Positions 49,566 through 62,460 of a DNA stretch of 64,000 nt are shown in pieces; positions within the stretch are counted from its first letter, which is position 1; every line of letters begins with the position of its first letter. The notes beneath the pieces are model-generated. The model had not been told where the DNA came from. It did no database searches and saw only the letters and a list, made by a program, of their open reading frames with translations. The translations under genes were made by a program, and so were the position numbers. This DNA is from Sphingopyxis flava. Lineage in GTDB: Bacteria; Pseudomonadota; Alphaproteobacteria; Sphingomonadales; Sphingomonadaceae. The stretch is taken from positions 113,276 to 177,275 of the forward strand of contig NZ_FUYP01000007.1 in NCBI RefSeq assembly GCF_900168005.1. The letters run 5' to 3'.

Positions 49566-50288
49566 ATGACTGCCGCGACGATCAACCCGCGTGAGGCTGC
49601 CCATTTCGGCGCGCTCGCTGCCGACTGGTGGAACCCCAAGGGGTCCTCGGCAATGCTCCACAGGCTGAACCCGGTTCGCCTCGCCTATATCCGCGACCAG
49701 ATCGACGCTCACTGGCATGTCGACGCGCGCGAACGCCATCCGCTTCAAGGCCGCCGCGCGCTCGACGTCGGCTGCGGCGCGGGGCTGCTCGCCGAGCCGC
49801 TCGCTCGCCTCGGCGCCGCGGTGACGGGCGTCGATGCAGCGCCCGAAAATATCGCGGCCGCGCGCGAGCATGCAGCGGGGCAGGGGCTTGCCATCACTTA
49901 TTTCGCTGGCGAACTGACAAGCCTTCCCCCGCAGACATTCGACCTTGTGACCGCGATGGAGGTCATCGAGCATGTCGCCGACCCCGCCGCCTTTGTGGCC
50001 GGGCTCGCCGCGCGGCTTGCGGGCGATGGGCTGATGATCCTCTCGACGCCCAATCGCACGGCGGCCTCGAAGCTCCTCCTGGTCGAAGCCGCCGAGCGCA
50101 TCGGCGCTGTTCCCCGCGGGACGCACGACTGGGACGCATTCTTGAAGCCTGAGGAACTCACCGCGCTGCTTGAAGGCGCGGGGCTCAAGGTCGTCGATCG
50201 CACCGGGCTTTCGCCATCGCCAGCAAGAGGGTTCAAGCTTGGCGGAAGCGAGGCGCTCAACTATCTGATCGCCGCGCGGCACGCATGA
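49566..50288 (+). CDS. ubiG: Ubiquinone biosynthesis O-methyltransferase UbiG
   Basis: UbiG carries out both O-methylation steps of ubiquinone synthesis. ATG 49566 gives 240 aa, the usual length; upstream open sequence is antisense to lysC. The EAAHFGALAADWWNPKGS start is characteristic, SAM motif I is LDVGCGAGLLAEPLARLGA, and AMEVIEHVADP and ILSTPNRT follow. It overlaps the DUF1801 gene by 4 nt (ATGA, 50285-50288). Confidence 0.95.
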   Translation: MTAATINPREAAHFGALAADWWNPKGSSAMLHRLNPVRLAYIRDQIDAHWHVDARERHPLQGRRALDVGCGAGLLAEPLARLGAAVTGVDAAPENIAAAREHAAGQGLAITYFAGELTSLPPQTFDLVTAMEVIEHVADPAAFVAGLAARLAGDGLMILSTPNRTAASKLLLVEAAERIGAVPRGTHDWDAFLKPEELTALLEGAGLKVVDRTGLSPSPARGFKLGGSEALNYLIAARHA

Positions 50289-50887
50289 CGAGCGGCGGAC
50301 GCGACCCGCGCGTCGACGCCTATATCGCCAAAGCCGAGCCCTTTGCGCGAGCCATCCTCACCCATGTGCGCGCGCTCGTGCACGCGCATGCTCCTCGCGC
50401 CGAGGAGACGCTGAAATGGGGGGTGCCGCATTTTGTGCTCGGCGAACAGAATCTCGCGGCGATGGCGGCGTTCAAGAGCCACGCAAGCTTCGGCTTCTGG
50501 CGGGACGAGGAGGTGACGGGCGCCGCGCGCAAGGAGGGGGCGATGGGAAGTTTCGGCCGACTTGCGTCGCTTGCCGACCTCCCCGATGATGAGGTGCTCG
50601 CAGCCATGATCGCAAAAGCGGTCGCGCTCGCGGCCGGGGGCCAACCCAAGCGGGCAAGGTCGGCGCCCAAGGCGGCGCTCGACCTGCCACAGGATCTCGG
50701 CGCAGCCCTCAAGGCGCACGCGGCGGCTGCGGCGCATTGGGACGCTTTTTCGCCGGGCAAGCGGCGCGACTATATCGAATGGGTACTCGAGGCCAAGCGT
50801 GAGGAGACACGCGCGCGCCGGATCGAAACGATTGTCCAGCAGGTCGCCGAGGGCAAGGACCGGAACTGGAAATACAGGAACCGCTGA
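50285..50887 (+). CDS. YdeI/DUF1801 family protein
   Basis: A 200-aa protein with an N-terminal DUF1801 domain (pattern APRAEETLKWGVPHF). The C-terminus is typical of YdeI/OmpD-associated proteins (AHWDAFSPGKRRDYIEWVLEAKREETRARRI). Members are small cytoplasmic proteins of unclear role, with some links to antibiotic or stress response. It overlaps ubiG by 4 nt, so expression is linked; a functional link is not established. The next 118 bp show no gene. Confidence 0.85.
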   Translation: MTSGGRDPRVDAYIAKAEPFARAILTHVRALVHAHAPRAEETLKWGVPHFVLGEQNLAAMAAFKSHASFGFWRDEEVTGAARKEGAMGSFGRLASLADLPDDEVLAAMIAKAVALAAGGQPKRARSAPKAALDLPQDLGAALKAHAAAAAHWDAFSPGKRRDYIEWVLEAKREETRARRIETIVQQVAEGKDRNWKYRNR

Positions 50888-51005
50888 GCCGACAAGCCGG
50901 CCGCGCATGTCGCCCGCGGGCGATCGATGCCGGGAGACAAGCCTTCCTTTTCGACGCTGCGCTGCAATCACCCCCGCCCCCGCGCGGAGGCGGGCCAAGG
51001 TCCGT

Positions 51006-51677
51006 CTAGAAATCGACGTCCTCATAATATTTGGGCGGACTGACGATCTCCATTCGCTCGGCAAGCAGCGGGCGAAAGCTCGGGCGAGATTTGAGGCCCG
51101 AATACCAGCCCTTGGTCTGCTCGTGCCCGGTCCAGTCGATCCCGCCAAGATAGTCGGCAACCGAGATGTGCGCTGCGGCGGCGAGGTCGGCTAGGCTCAT
51201 CGTCGCGCCGGCAAGCCAGGTGCGGTGGTCGATCAGATAATCGACATAGTCGAGATGATTGTTCGCCGCCTTCATCGCCTCACGGAGCGCACCCGCGTCG
51301 GGCGGCTGGCGGTGCACAATGCGTTTTTGCATCCGCTCGAAGAGAAGCGGGCCGGTGACTTCATAATAGAAGTCCTGATCGAACCAGGCGACGAGACGGC
51401 GGATTTCGGCGCGGTTTGCCGCGGTGCCGTTGATCATCGCCTTCGTCTCGACGGTCTCCTCGAAATATTCCGCGATCGCCGCGCTGTCGATCAGGACCTG
51501 GCCGCGCTCCTGGTCGACCATGACCGGCGTGCGGCCCGCCGGGTTGAGGTCGATGAACTCGTCGCGGCGCTCCCAGGGCGACTCGCGCACCAGCTCATAG
51601 CCCACGCCCTTTTCGCCGAGCAGAAGCCGGATCTTGCGCGAAAAGGGGCATAGAGGAAATTGATAGAGTTGCCACAT
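51006..51677 (-). CDS. Glutathione S-transferase family protein
   Basis: A 223-aa GST. The N-terminal thioredoxin-like domain starts YQFPLCPFSRKIR, where CPFS (Cys10, Ser13) is the likely catalytic motif. GRTPVMVDQ and LIDSAAIAEYFEE give the glutathione-binding cis-Pro and acidic sites. The helical C-terminal domain contains SLADLAAAAHISVADYL. ATG 51677 fits the family start. Substrate is unknown. It lies about 100 bp from the left inverted repeat of the mobile element. Confidence 0.92.
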   Translation of the reverse strand: MWQLYQFPLCPFSRKIRLLLGEKGVGYELVRESPWERRDEFIDLNPAGRTPVMVDQERGQVLIDSAAIAEYFEETVETKAMINGTAANRAEIRRLVAWFDQDFYYEVTGPLLFERMQKRIVHRQPPDAGALREAMKAANNHLDYVDYLIDHRTWLAGATMSLADLAAAAHISVADYLGGIDWTGHEQTKGWYSGLKSRPSFRPLLAERMEIVSPPKYYEDVDF

Positions 51678-51784
51678 GGGATCGGCATAGCGGCACGAGG
51701 GCCGGGGGTGCAACGACTATGGCGCGGTCCGGTCTGGACGAGGAACATTTATGCACCGCTATGCCGCGCTCGACATAGAGGAAA

Positions 51785-51864
51785 TTATGCCGAGCGGCCG
51801 ACTATGCCGAGTGGGCGCGAGGCGCCCCCGTTTTCGAGCAAGTTTGCGATGCTCGGCTCGGCAT
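51785..51864 (+). repeat. Left 80-bp terminal inverted repeat
   Basis: Begins TTATGCCGAGCGGCCGACTA and ends GCTCGGCTCGGCAT. Read against the reverse complement of 53373-53452 it matches at about 71 of 80 positions without gaps. TATGCCGA occurs twice within the first 30 bases, and the inner end carries its inverted form, so the repeat has its own internal symmetry. Confidence 0.85.
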
Positions 51865-51913
51865 TTTCCTCCTCACGCGGATCCCGTGCGTGGCGGAACT
51901 GCGATGATTACTG

Positions 51914-52377
51914 ATGCTCATTTGGGCGCAAGCCGGGCGGTCAGGGCCTGAGAGCGGCCCCTTCGGCGACAGGCCCATCTTCTATGTCGATTGGCTTCGG
52001 CAGCGTGGTTACATCCGAGTGGTTTGCCATCGGGCTTTGAGCCTCGCGCGTGATTTTCCGATATGGTTTGACGCCACCCGCGCCAGCCGCGGTGACATCC
52101 GGGAGGAACTCGTCACAGGATATCTCGCCGAGCGGTCGCGGCACCGTCCGAGATACCGAGGGGATTCCTTGGCGGTGGCCCGGTCGTTGTCGGTGCGCGA
52201 GACGAACGCGATAGCGCCCGCGGCGGATACGCCCCGGGATCCACGCGAGGATATTTTTCAGGCCTACAGCCTGTACATGGAACGCGTTCGTGGCCTCGCG
52301 CCAACATGCATTGCAAGCCACATCGGGTTTCTTCGTCCATTCCTGCGCGAGTTGAGGATCGCCCCTTCCTCGGCGGG
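51914..52377 (+). pseudogene. Truncated tyrosine recombinase (N-terminal fragment)
   Basis: The translated region contains an integrase-like N-terminal (SAM-like, core-binding) part: a YVDWLRQRGYIRVVCHRALSLAR start, then YLAERSRHRPRYRGDSLAVARSL. A second segment, YMERVRGLAPTCIASHIGFLRPFLREL, resembles the arm/core region before the catalytic domain. Similarity stops near 52365, and the C-terminal catalytic domain (Arg-His-Arg-Tyr residues) is absent. The frame runs on antisense to the MNT-HEPN gene. I interpret it as a recombinase truncated by deletion or rearrangement. Confidence 0.65.
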
Positions 52378-53283
52378 CTATAGCCCCGCCTTCTGGCGCA
52401 AGCCATCGAGCCATTCGCGCGACACCGTCTCCACTATGTCGCGCAAGCGTGTCACTGCTGCCCGGATCGCCTGTAGATCGTCGCCGTCGATGGCATATGC
52501 AGCCGAGTAGCGCGCCTCGACATAGGCGCGTTTCGCCAGCTCGAAGCGCCGGCGATCGACCTTCGTCGCCCTCGGCCAGGCTTCGACGAGCCGCGGCTCC
52601 CGGTCCTCGGCCAGCGAACGCAAGAACTTCAGATTATGCGAGCGCGGAACGTACAGACAGCGAGCGAGAAGATAGCAGATGTATGCACGCTCAGCTGCCT
52701 GATGCAGAGTGAATGCGGCAAGGTTCGGGTTGCTTCTTTTGCGGTAAAGCTCGGCACCCGCGAGAAGATCATCGATGGCGTGGTACCATTGATTGAAATA
52801 GCCGCTCGCCATCTCATAGGCATCGGCCGCCGTCAGTGGCATCGGGGCGGCGAGTTCGCTGCCGGGAAGATCGTACAGAATGACCCCATCGCGCGCGATG
52901 TCGACCCAAAAATATTCGCCGCGCTTCAGCGCCCGGTTTACCTCGTCGAGGGTGTGGACGATGATGTTCACCGGTCGCGCGATCGCGGTATCGCGCAGGA
53001 TCTTGTCCTCCGCAACATACCAATATTCCGCGATTTCGGTGAGGTCTTCGTGGCTGACGATGATCAGCAGGTCATAGTCCGATTGATAGCCGTTCTCGGG
53101 ATCGTCGACCCAGTCACCGCGACTATAACTGCCGAAGAGGACAATCTTCCGGACCTTCCCGTTCTTCTTCCACGGCTGCGTCGCGCGCGAAGTCGCAACG
53201 GCAAATTCGTCCATCAAAATTCGGGTCGCCAGCGCCAGTTCTTCCTGCTGCGCCAGCGGGAGATGATCGACATCGCTCTTCAT
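52378..53283 (-). CDS. Nucleotidyltransferase-HEPN (MNT-HEPN) fusion protein
   Basis: A 301-aa protein joining two domains. Residues 40-140 form a minimal nucleotidyltransferase with the active-site pattern GSYSRG (51-56) and SDYDLL (68-73), giving the metal-binding Asp69 and Asp71. Residues 150-295 form an alpha-helical HEPN domain with RSHNLKFL (His216) and KRAYVEARYSAAY. In MNT-HEPN toxin-antitoxin pairs the MNT partner modifies and neutralises a HEPN RNase toxin; here both are in one chain. A standard Rx4-6H RNase motif is not seen, so HEPN may be non-catalytic. It lies inside the inverted-repeat element. Confidence 0.88.
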   Translation of the reverse strand: MKSDVDHLPLAQQEELALATRILMDEFAVATSRATQPWKKNGKVRKIVLFGSYSRGDWVDDPENGYQSDYDLLIIVSHEDLTEIAEYWYVAEDKILRDTAIARPVNIIVHTLDEVNRALKRGEYFWVDIARDGVILYDLPGSELAAPMPLTAADAYEMASGYFNQWYHAIDDLLAGAELYRKRSNPNLAAFTLHQAAERAYICYLLARCLYVPRSHNLKFLRSLAEDREPRLVEAWPRATKVDRRRFELAKRAYVEARYSAAYAIDGDDLQAIRAAVTRLRDIVETVSREWLDGLRQKAGL

Positions 53284-53372
53284 GTCCTAGAGTCTCGCCA
53301 TCTTCATGTCCGGTGGCAAGGCCTCATTGCGGTCGGGCGGTGTCGATTACCCGAGATCGGATGCCAAAGACT

Positions 53373-53452
53373 ATGCCGAGCCGATCACCGCCAAGTTGCT
53401 TGAAAACGGGGCCGTCTCGCGCCCGCTCGGCATAGTCGGCCGGTCGGCATAA
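53373..53452 (-). repeat. Right 80-bp terminal inverted repeat
   Basis: The reverse complement begins TTATGCCGACCGGCCGACTA and follows the left repeat over its whole length. Mismatches are scattered and no insertion or deletion is needed. The element ends here, 49 bp before the next gene's stop codon. Confidence 0.85.
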
Positions 53453-53501
53453 GCAGCGCGCCGACACGCGCGCGCCTCGCGCGCGGGAGGGCCCAAGGCG
53501 C

Positions 53502-53927
53502 TCAGCGCCGCGCGTCTTCGCGTTCGCGTTCCCACTGCGCGGCCATGTCGCGCGCCATATCCGTGAGCACGGGCGCATAAGCTGCGACTGCGGCCGCCAT
53601 ATGCCCGGCCATGCGGGTGCCGGCGCGTACGTCGCGGCCGAGGCGCTCGCCATAATCGGGATCGCGCCCTGCAAGTTCGCCGAGCGTCGCGTCGGGCGGG
53701 ATGTAAGCGGCGTCCGCTTCGGGGTCGACGCGTGCCACGGCTTCGGCGAGCGGGCCGACGTTGAGCCGCATCAGCGCGCCGACGAGCGCGGCGACCGTAT
53801 CGGCCATCTGGTCCTGCGCCGCAGGGTCATTGAGGACCGCGAGCGCGTCTCCGTCGGCAGCCGCGGCAGGAAGGGGCGCAGCAAGCATGATGAGGGGGAG
53901 GGCAGCGAGGGACAGGCGGCGGGTCAT
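53502..53927 (-). CDS. Small secreted protein of unknown function
   Basis: A 141-aa protein with a clear signal peptide (MTRRLSLAALPLIMLAAP, cleavage near AAAADG). A helical, Ala/Asp-rich mature part follows. GGAAGG precedes ATG 53927 at good spacing. I recognise no domain. It is likely periplasmic; its composition and codon use match the host. Confidence 0.75.
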   Translation of the reverse strand: MTRRLSLAALPLIMLAAPLPAAAADGDALAVLNDPAAQDQMADTVAALVGALMRLNVGPLAEAVARVDPEADAAYIPPDATLGELAGRDPDYGERLGRDVRAGTRMAGHMAAAVAAYAPVLTDMARDMAAQWEREREDARR

Positions 53928-54051
53928 GTCATCATCCTTCCAAAGGGACGCGGAAGACAAGCGAAGCTGCGCCCTATAGACGGACGACGCTTTCGCTGCG
54001 CTGAACGCTGCCGGCAGTGCGACGGACCGCGCCGCGTCTGCGCCGAACTCC

Positions 54052-54075
54052 GCGCCGCGCCGGGCGGCGCGGCGC
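54052..54075 (-). terminator. GC-rich hairpin after gltB
   Basis: On the minus strand a perfect 10-bp stem (plus 54052-54061 with 54066-54075) and a 4-nt loop start 10 nt after the gltB stop. There is no T-run, so it may be a weak or Rho-assisted terminator. Confidence 0.45.
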
Positions 54076-54085
54076 AGTTCCTGGG

Positions 54086-58615
<4,530 letters not shown>

Positions 58616-58672
58616 GCTATTGTTCCTGGCGGGATCCTCGCCCCCGGCGGTGACCGGGCGGGCGAGCGCTCC

Positions 58673-59857
58673 TTAGTCTGTCGGTGGCAGTTTCTTACGG
58701 GCCTTGGCGACCGCCTCCTCCTGCGCTTCGAAGGCGGCGGTGGAGGCGTTATTGGCGGCCTCCTCGAGCGCTTCGACCCGCTGGCGGTCGGCATCGGACC
58801 AATTGTCGCGGTCATAGGCGGGATCGTAATAGGCGTCGGCGGCCGCAGCCGCTGCGGCGTCGGCGGCCTCCTCTGCAACATCGTAAGCGCCATTGGCTTC
58901 AGCCTCCGCAGCGGCCGAAGCCTCATCCCACGCCGCCTCGTCGCCAGCCTCGCCAATCATCGCGTCCGCGGTTTCCATCTCGCCGCTCATCAAGTCGCGG
59001 TTGTCCTTGAGCGTCTGGACATTGACCTTCATGAGCTTTGCAAGCTTCTTCATCTCGGCGTCGCTGAGGTCGGCGAGACCCTTTTCCTTGGGCAGATCCT
59101 TGAACTGCCCCTCGATGGCCGGCGCACGGTCGAGGAATTTGGTGACCATGGGCGGGATCGCCTTCACCACCGCAAGCATGACTTCCGGATCGGCCTGAAG
59201 CGCGAGCGCTTCACCCGAATAGGATTTGCCCGTCGGGGTGGCGAAGAAGCTGTTGAGTTCGCTGAGCTGGTCGGCCGAGAATTTGCGGGCATAGGCCTTG
59301 GCGAGCCCTGCGCGCATCGGCGCCTCGATATCGGCAAGTGCCTCGCTGACGAGCGGCTGGACGACCTTGATGGCCTGCTCCTCGCGCTCCTTGCGGTGCG
59401 GGTCGAAGATGTCGGCGGCGGCATTTTTGGTAGCCTCGTCGAGCGCTGCGATCTTTTCGCTGTCGATCCCTGTCTTGATCGAGAGCATCAGGTCGGAGTT
59501 GCTGCCGGTTTCCGCGAGCAAGGTGCGCAGCATTTTCCCGTAAAGATTGTCCATCATCTTTTCGAGACTGCCGTTCGGGATCAGCGCGGCGGTCGTGCCC
59601 TCGGCGAGCGTCAGCCGCGCCGGGTCGATCGGCGGGAGGTCGCTCGTGTCGAACATCTTCTCGATGATCGCGATCGCCGCGTCCATTTCCTGCTGCATCT
59701 TCGCCTTGGAATCGGCGAGCGATGCTTCGCTCCCGGCGCCCGCCTCCCAGACCGCCTCATCGGCAAGTGCTTCGGCCGCGGGCGCTTCCTGCGCCGCGGC
59801 GGAAACGGGCGCGACGAGAATCGTGCCGGCAAGCAAGATGGATTTCCAGGTCGACAT
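58673..59857 (-). CDS. Secreted DUF2059 protein between the glutamate synthase genes
   Basis: A 394-aa protein with a signal peptide (ILLAGTILVAPVSAAAQ). A DUF2059-type helical region (about residues 180-260) includes YARKFSADQLSELNSFFATPTGKS. An unusual C-terminal tail is rich in Ala, Glu and Asp (about 300-380). DUF2059 proteins are periplasmic and of unknown function. Its start is 23 nt after the gltD stop, so it is probably in the glt transcript. No role in nitrogen metabolism is known. Confidence 0.8.
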   Translation of the reverse strand: MSTWKSILLAGTILVAPVSAAAQEAPAAEALADEAVWEAGAGSEASLADSKAKMQQEMDAAIAIIEKMFDTSDLPPIDPARLTLAEGTTAALIPNGSLEKMMDNLYGKMLRTLLAETGSNSDLMLSIKTGIDSEKIAALDEATKNAAADIFDPHRKEREEQAIKVVQPLVSEALADIEAPMRAGLAKAYARKFSADQLSELNSFFATPTGKSYSGEALALQADPEVMLAVVKAIPPMVTKFLDRAPAIEGQFKDLPKEKGLADLSDAEMKKLAKLMKVNVQTLKDNRDLMSGEMETADAMIGEAGDEAAWDEASAAAEAEANGAYDVAEEAADAAAAAAADAYYDPAYDRDNWSDADRQRVEALEEAANNASTAAFEAQEEAVAKARKKLPPTD

Positions 59858-59880
59858 AGGTGTTTCCTTCCCCCTGTTGG

Positions 59881-61323
59881 TCAGGCAGCCTTCCTCTCGC
59901 TTTTGGCTTTCGCCTTCAACCATTTCGACATCGCCTCGCTGACGTCGCGCCCGTCGCGAATGCCCCAGACGACGAGGCTCGCGCCGCGCACGATGTCGCC
60001 TGCGGCAAAGACCCCCGGAAGGCTGGTCATCATCGTCTGGTGATCGACGCGCAGCGTGCCCCAGCGCGTGACGCTGAGATCGGGCGAACCGAAGAGCTGC
60101 GGCAGTTCCTCAGGATCAAAGCCCAAGGCCTTGATCACCATGTCGGCGGGAAGGTCGAATGCGCGGCCGGGGTCGGGTTCAGGGCTGCGGCGGCCGCTCG
60201 CATCCGGAGCGCCGAGGCGCATGCCCTTGACCGCCACTTCCTTGACCGAGCTGTCGGCGGTGAAGCGCTCGGGAGCAGAGAGCCAGACGAACTCGACGCC
60301 TTCCTCTTCGGCATTGGCAACCTCGCGCTGCGAGCCCGGCATATTGTCGCGGTCGCGGCGATAGAGGCACTTGACCGATCTTGCGCCCTGGCGCACCGCG
60401 GTGCGCACGCAGTCCATGGCGGTGTCGCCGCCGCCAATCACGACGACATGCTTGCCCGCGGCGTTGAGGCGGCCGTCCTCGAATTCTGGGACGGCATCGC
60501 CAAAGCCCTTGCGATTGGAAGCGATGAGATAGTCGAGCGCGGCGATGACGCCCGCGGCTTCATTGCCGGGCACATTGATCTCGCGCGCCTTGTAGACGCC
60601 GGTTGCGATCAGGATCGCGTCGTGCTTCGCGCGGAGCGCATCGAGCGTCGCATCGCGGCCGACCTCGAAGCCGAGGTGGAAATGAATCCCGCTCGCTGCG
60701 AGCCGCTCGACGCGGCGCATCACCACGTCCTTTTCGAGCTTGAAGCCCGGGATGCCGTAGGTGAGGAGCCCGCCAGCCCGGTCGTGGCGGTCGTAAACAT
60801 GCACCTCATGCCCTTCGACACGCAGATATTCGGCTGCCGTAAGCCCCGCGGGACCCGCACCAATGATTCCGATCGATTGTCCTGTCGCAGGACCGGGGTA
60901 GATCGGCTCGACCCAGCCTTCGGCCCAGGCCGTATCGGTGATATATTTCTCGACGCTGCCGATCGTCACTGCACCGTGGCCCGAAAATTCGATCACGCAG
61001 TTCCCTTCGCAGAGGCGATCCTGCGGACATATGCGGCCGCAGATCTCGGGCATCGTCGAGGTCGCGTTGGAAAGCTCATAGGCTTCGCGCAGTCGCCCCT
61101 CCGCGGTGAGGCGCAGCCAGTCCGGGATATGGTTGTGCAGCGGGCAGTGAACCGAGCAATAGGGGACGCCGCACTGCGAACAGCGCGCGGCCTGTGCGTC
61201 GGCGTCCGGCGCCGCGTAGCGTTCGGCAATTTCCTTGAAATCGCGCGCGCGCTCTTCGGGCGAGCGCTTGTCGGGGTAGGATTGTTCGCGCCCCACAAAC
61301 TGGAGCATGCGTTCGGCTGCCAT
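59881..61323 (-). CDS. gltD: Glutamate synthase (NADPH) small subunit
   Basis: GltD is the FAD subunit that passes NADPH electrons to GltB. The 480-aa protein has two N-terminal cysteine groups for iron-sulphur clusters (Cys48, 51, 56, 60 and Cys95, 99, 105, 109). An FAD motif GAGPAGLTAAEYL comes next, then an NADPH motif GGGDTAMDCVRTA. VFAAGDIVRGASLVVWGIRDGR closes it. It is the first gene of the glt unit; an AT-rich upstream area holds an operator-like inverted repeat. Confidence 0.96.
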   Translation of the reverse strand: MAAERMLQFVGREQSYPDKRSPEERARDFKEIAERYAAPDADAQAARCSQCGVPYCSVHCPLHNHIPDWLRLTAEGRLREAYELSNATSTMPEICGRICPQDRLCEGNCVIEFSGHGAVTIGSVEKYITDTAWAEGWVEPIYPGPATGQSIGIIGAGPAGLTAAEYLRVEGHEVHVYDRHDRAGGLLTYGIPGFKLEKDVVMRRVERLAASGIHFHLGFEVGRDATLDALRAKHDAILIATGVYKAREINVPGNEAAGVIAALDYLIASNRKGFGDAVPEFEDGRLNAAGKHVVVIGGGDTAMDCVRTAVRQGARSVKCLYRRDRDNMPGSQREVANAEEEGVEFVWLSAPERFTADSSVKEVAVKGMRLGAPDASGRRSPEPDPGRAFDLPADMVIKALGFDPEELPQLFGSPDLSVTRWGTLRVDHQTMMTSLPGVFAAGDIVRGASLVVWGIRDGRDVSEAMSKWLKAKAKSERKAA

Positions 61324-61390
61324 GCATATTCCCTTCGTTGGGAGCCGGATGCATGCTCAGCCGGGGTCTGTCACGGGAGAAATGAGATAT

Positions 61391-61409
61391 AGGTCATAAT
61401 AGCTGACCT
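61391..61409. promoter_or_regulatory. AGGTCA-N7-TGACCT inverted repeat upstream of gltD
   Basis: A perfect 6-bp inverted repeat with 7-bp spacer lies 68-86 bp upstream of the gltD start, in the AT-richest part of the 156-bp region. ATAATA (61396-61401) inside it reads as TATTAT on the minus strand, a possible -10 element. It could be the site of a glt regulator; which one is unknown. Confidence 0.4.
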
Positions 61410-61479
61410 TAAAATATCGAAATTTAGTCTCTCCCGAGGCGTACGAAATATTCTTTCGCGATTTAGTATCGTTTCGGAC

Positions 61480-62277
61480 CTATCTCAGCGCCAGCCATAT
61501 AAGCGCGGCACCGCCAATGATGATCCGGTACCAGGCAAAGGGCGCGAAGCCGTAGCGTGTCACCACGGCCAGAAACGCCTTGATCACTGCCCAAGCGACG
61601 ATGAAGGACACGAGCGCCCCCACGCCGATGAGGCCAAGATCGCCGCTTGTAATCGCGTCGCGGTGCTTGAAGAGCTGCAGCACGGTCGCACCGCTTAGCG
61701 TCGGCAATGCGAGGAAGAAGCTGAACTCGGCGGCGGTCTTGCGGTCGACGCCGAGCGACATCGCGCCCATGATCGTCGCGCCCGAGCGGCTGACGCCGGG
61801 GATCATCGCGAGGCACTGGACGAGACCCACGAGAATCGACTGGCGCGTCGTCAGAGCGGCGACTCCGCCGCTTTCGCGCGGCTTGGCAAAGCGTTCGACG
61901 AGGAGAATGGCAAAGCCGCCGATGACCAGCGCCCAGGCGACGACAACCGCATTTTCGAGCAATAGCTCGATCTGGTCGCCGAAGGCGAGCCCGAGGACCA
62001 CGGCGGGGAAGAAGGCGAGGAGCAGGTTGCGAACAAAGGCGATCGCGACCGGATCGCGCCGGAAGAAGCCCACGAACATGTCCCAGAAAAGGTGGCGATA
62101 GAGAACGACGATCGCGAGGATCGCACCAGGCTGTATGGCGATGTTGAACACCGCCCATTTGGAGGCATCATAGCCGAGCAGTTCGGTAGCGAGGATCAGA
62201 TGCCCCGTTGAGGAGACGGGCAGGAATTCGGTGAGCCCCTCGACGATGCCGAGGATGATTGCGGTCAGCCAGATCAA
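61480..62277 (-). CDS. uppP: Undecaprenyl-diphosphatase UppP (BacA)
   Basis: UppP is the polytopic membrane phosphatase that recycles undecaprenyl diphosphate to the monophosphate carrier used by MraY. The 265-aa protein has the catalytic segments VEGLTEFLPVSSTGH and PGVSRSGATI and about eight membrane segments. No ATG fits; a TTG at 62277 preceded by AAAGGAAG at good spacing gives the family length, while the frame continues upstream without similarity. Loss of function would affect bacitracin sensitivity. Confidence 0.94.
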   Translation of the reverse strand: MIWLTAIILGIVEGLTEFLPVSSTGHLILATELLGYDASKWAVFNIAIQPGAILAIVVLYRHLFWDMFVGFFRRDPVAIAFVRNLLLAFFPAVVLGLAFGDQIELLLENAVVVAWALVIGGFAILLVERFAKPRESGGVAALTTRQSILVGLVQCLAMIPGVSRSGATIMGAMSLGVDRKTAAEFSFFLALPTLSGATVLQLFKHRDAITSGDLGLIGVGALVSFIVAWAVIKAFLAVVTRYGFAPFAWYRIIIGGAALIWLALR

Positions 62278-62460
62278 TGAAAGCTTCCTTTGGCGGCGGG
62301 GGAGCGGACGGGGCAGGGCAGGGGCATGCGCGAATGTCCTGATGGGGAGACTATGCGAAAGGGCGCCCGACATGTGCCGGACGCCCTGTCCTTGAACGTT
62401 CTTAGGCCGCAGCCTTCGCTTTTGCCAAGCTTTGGGATGACGGCAAAACGCCGCTTCGCC

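Larger units (their letters stand above)
51785..53452. mobile_element. Inverted-repeat-bounded element with recombinase remnant and MNT-HEPN gene
   Basis: This 1.67-kb segment has 80-bp imperfect inverted repeats at both ends (51785-51864 and 53373-53452; about nine mismatches by hand alignment). Inside are a tyrosine recombinase fragment (+) and a complete MNT-HEPN gene (-) that converge with almost no gap. The repeats contain TATGCCGA submotifs. The architecture suggests a degenerate tyrosine-recombinase element, perhaps of the recombinase-trio (RIT) kind, or a non-autonomous derivative. No clear target duplication is visible. Its limits come only from the repeats. Confidence 0.7.
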
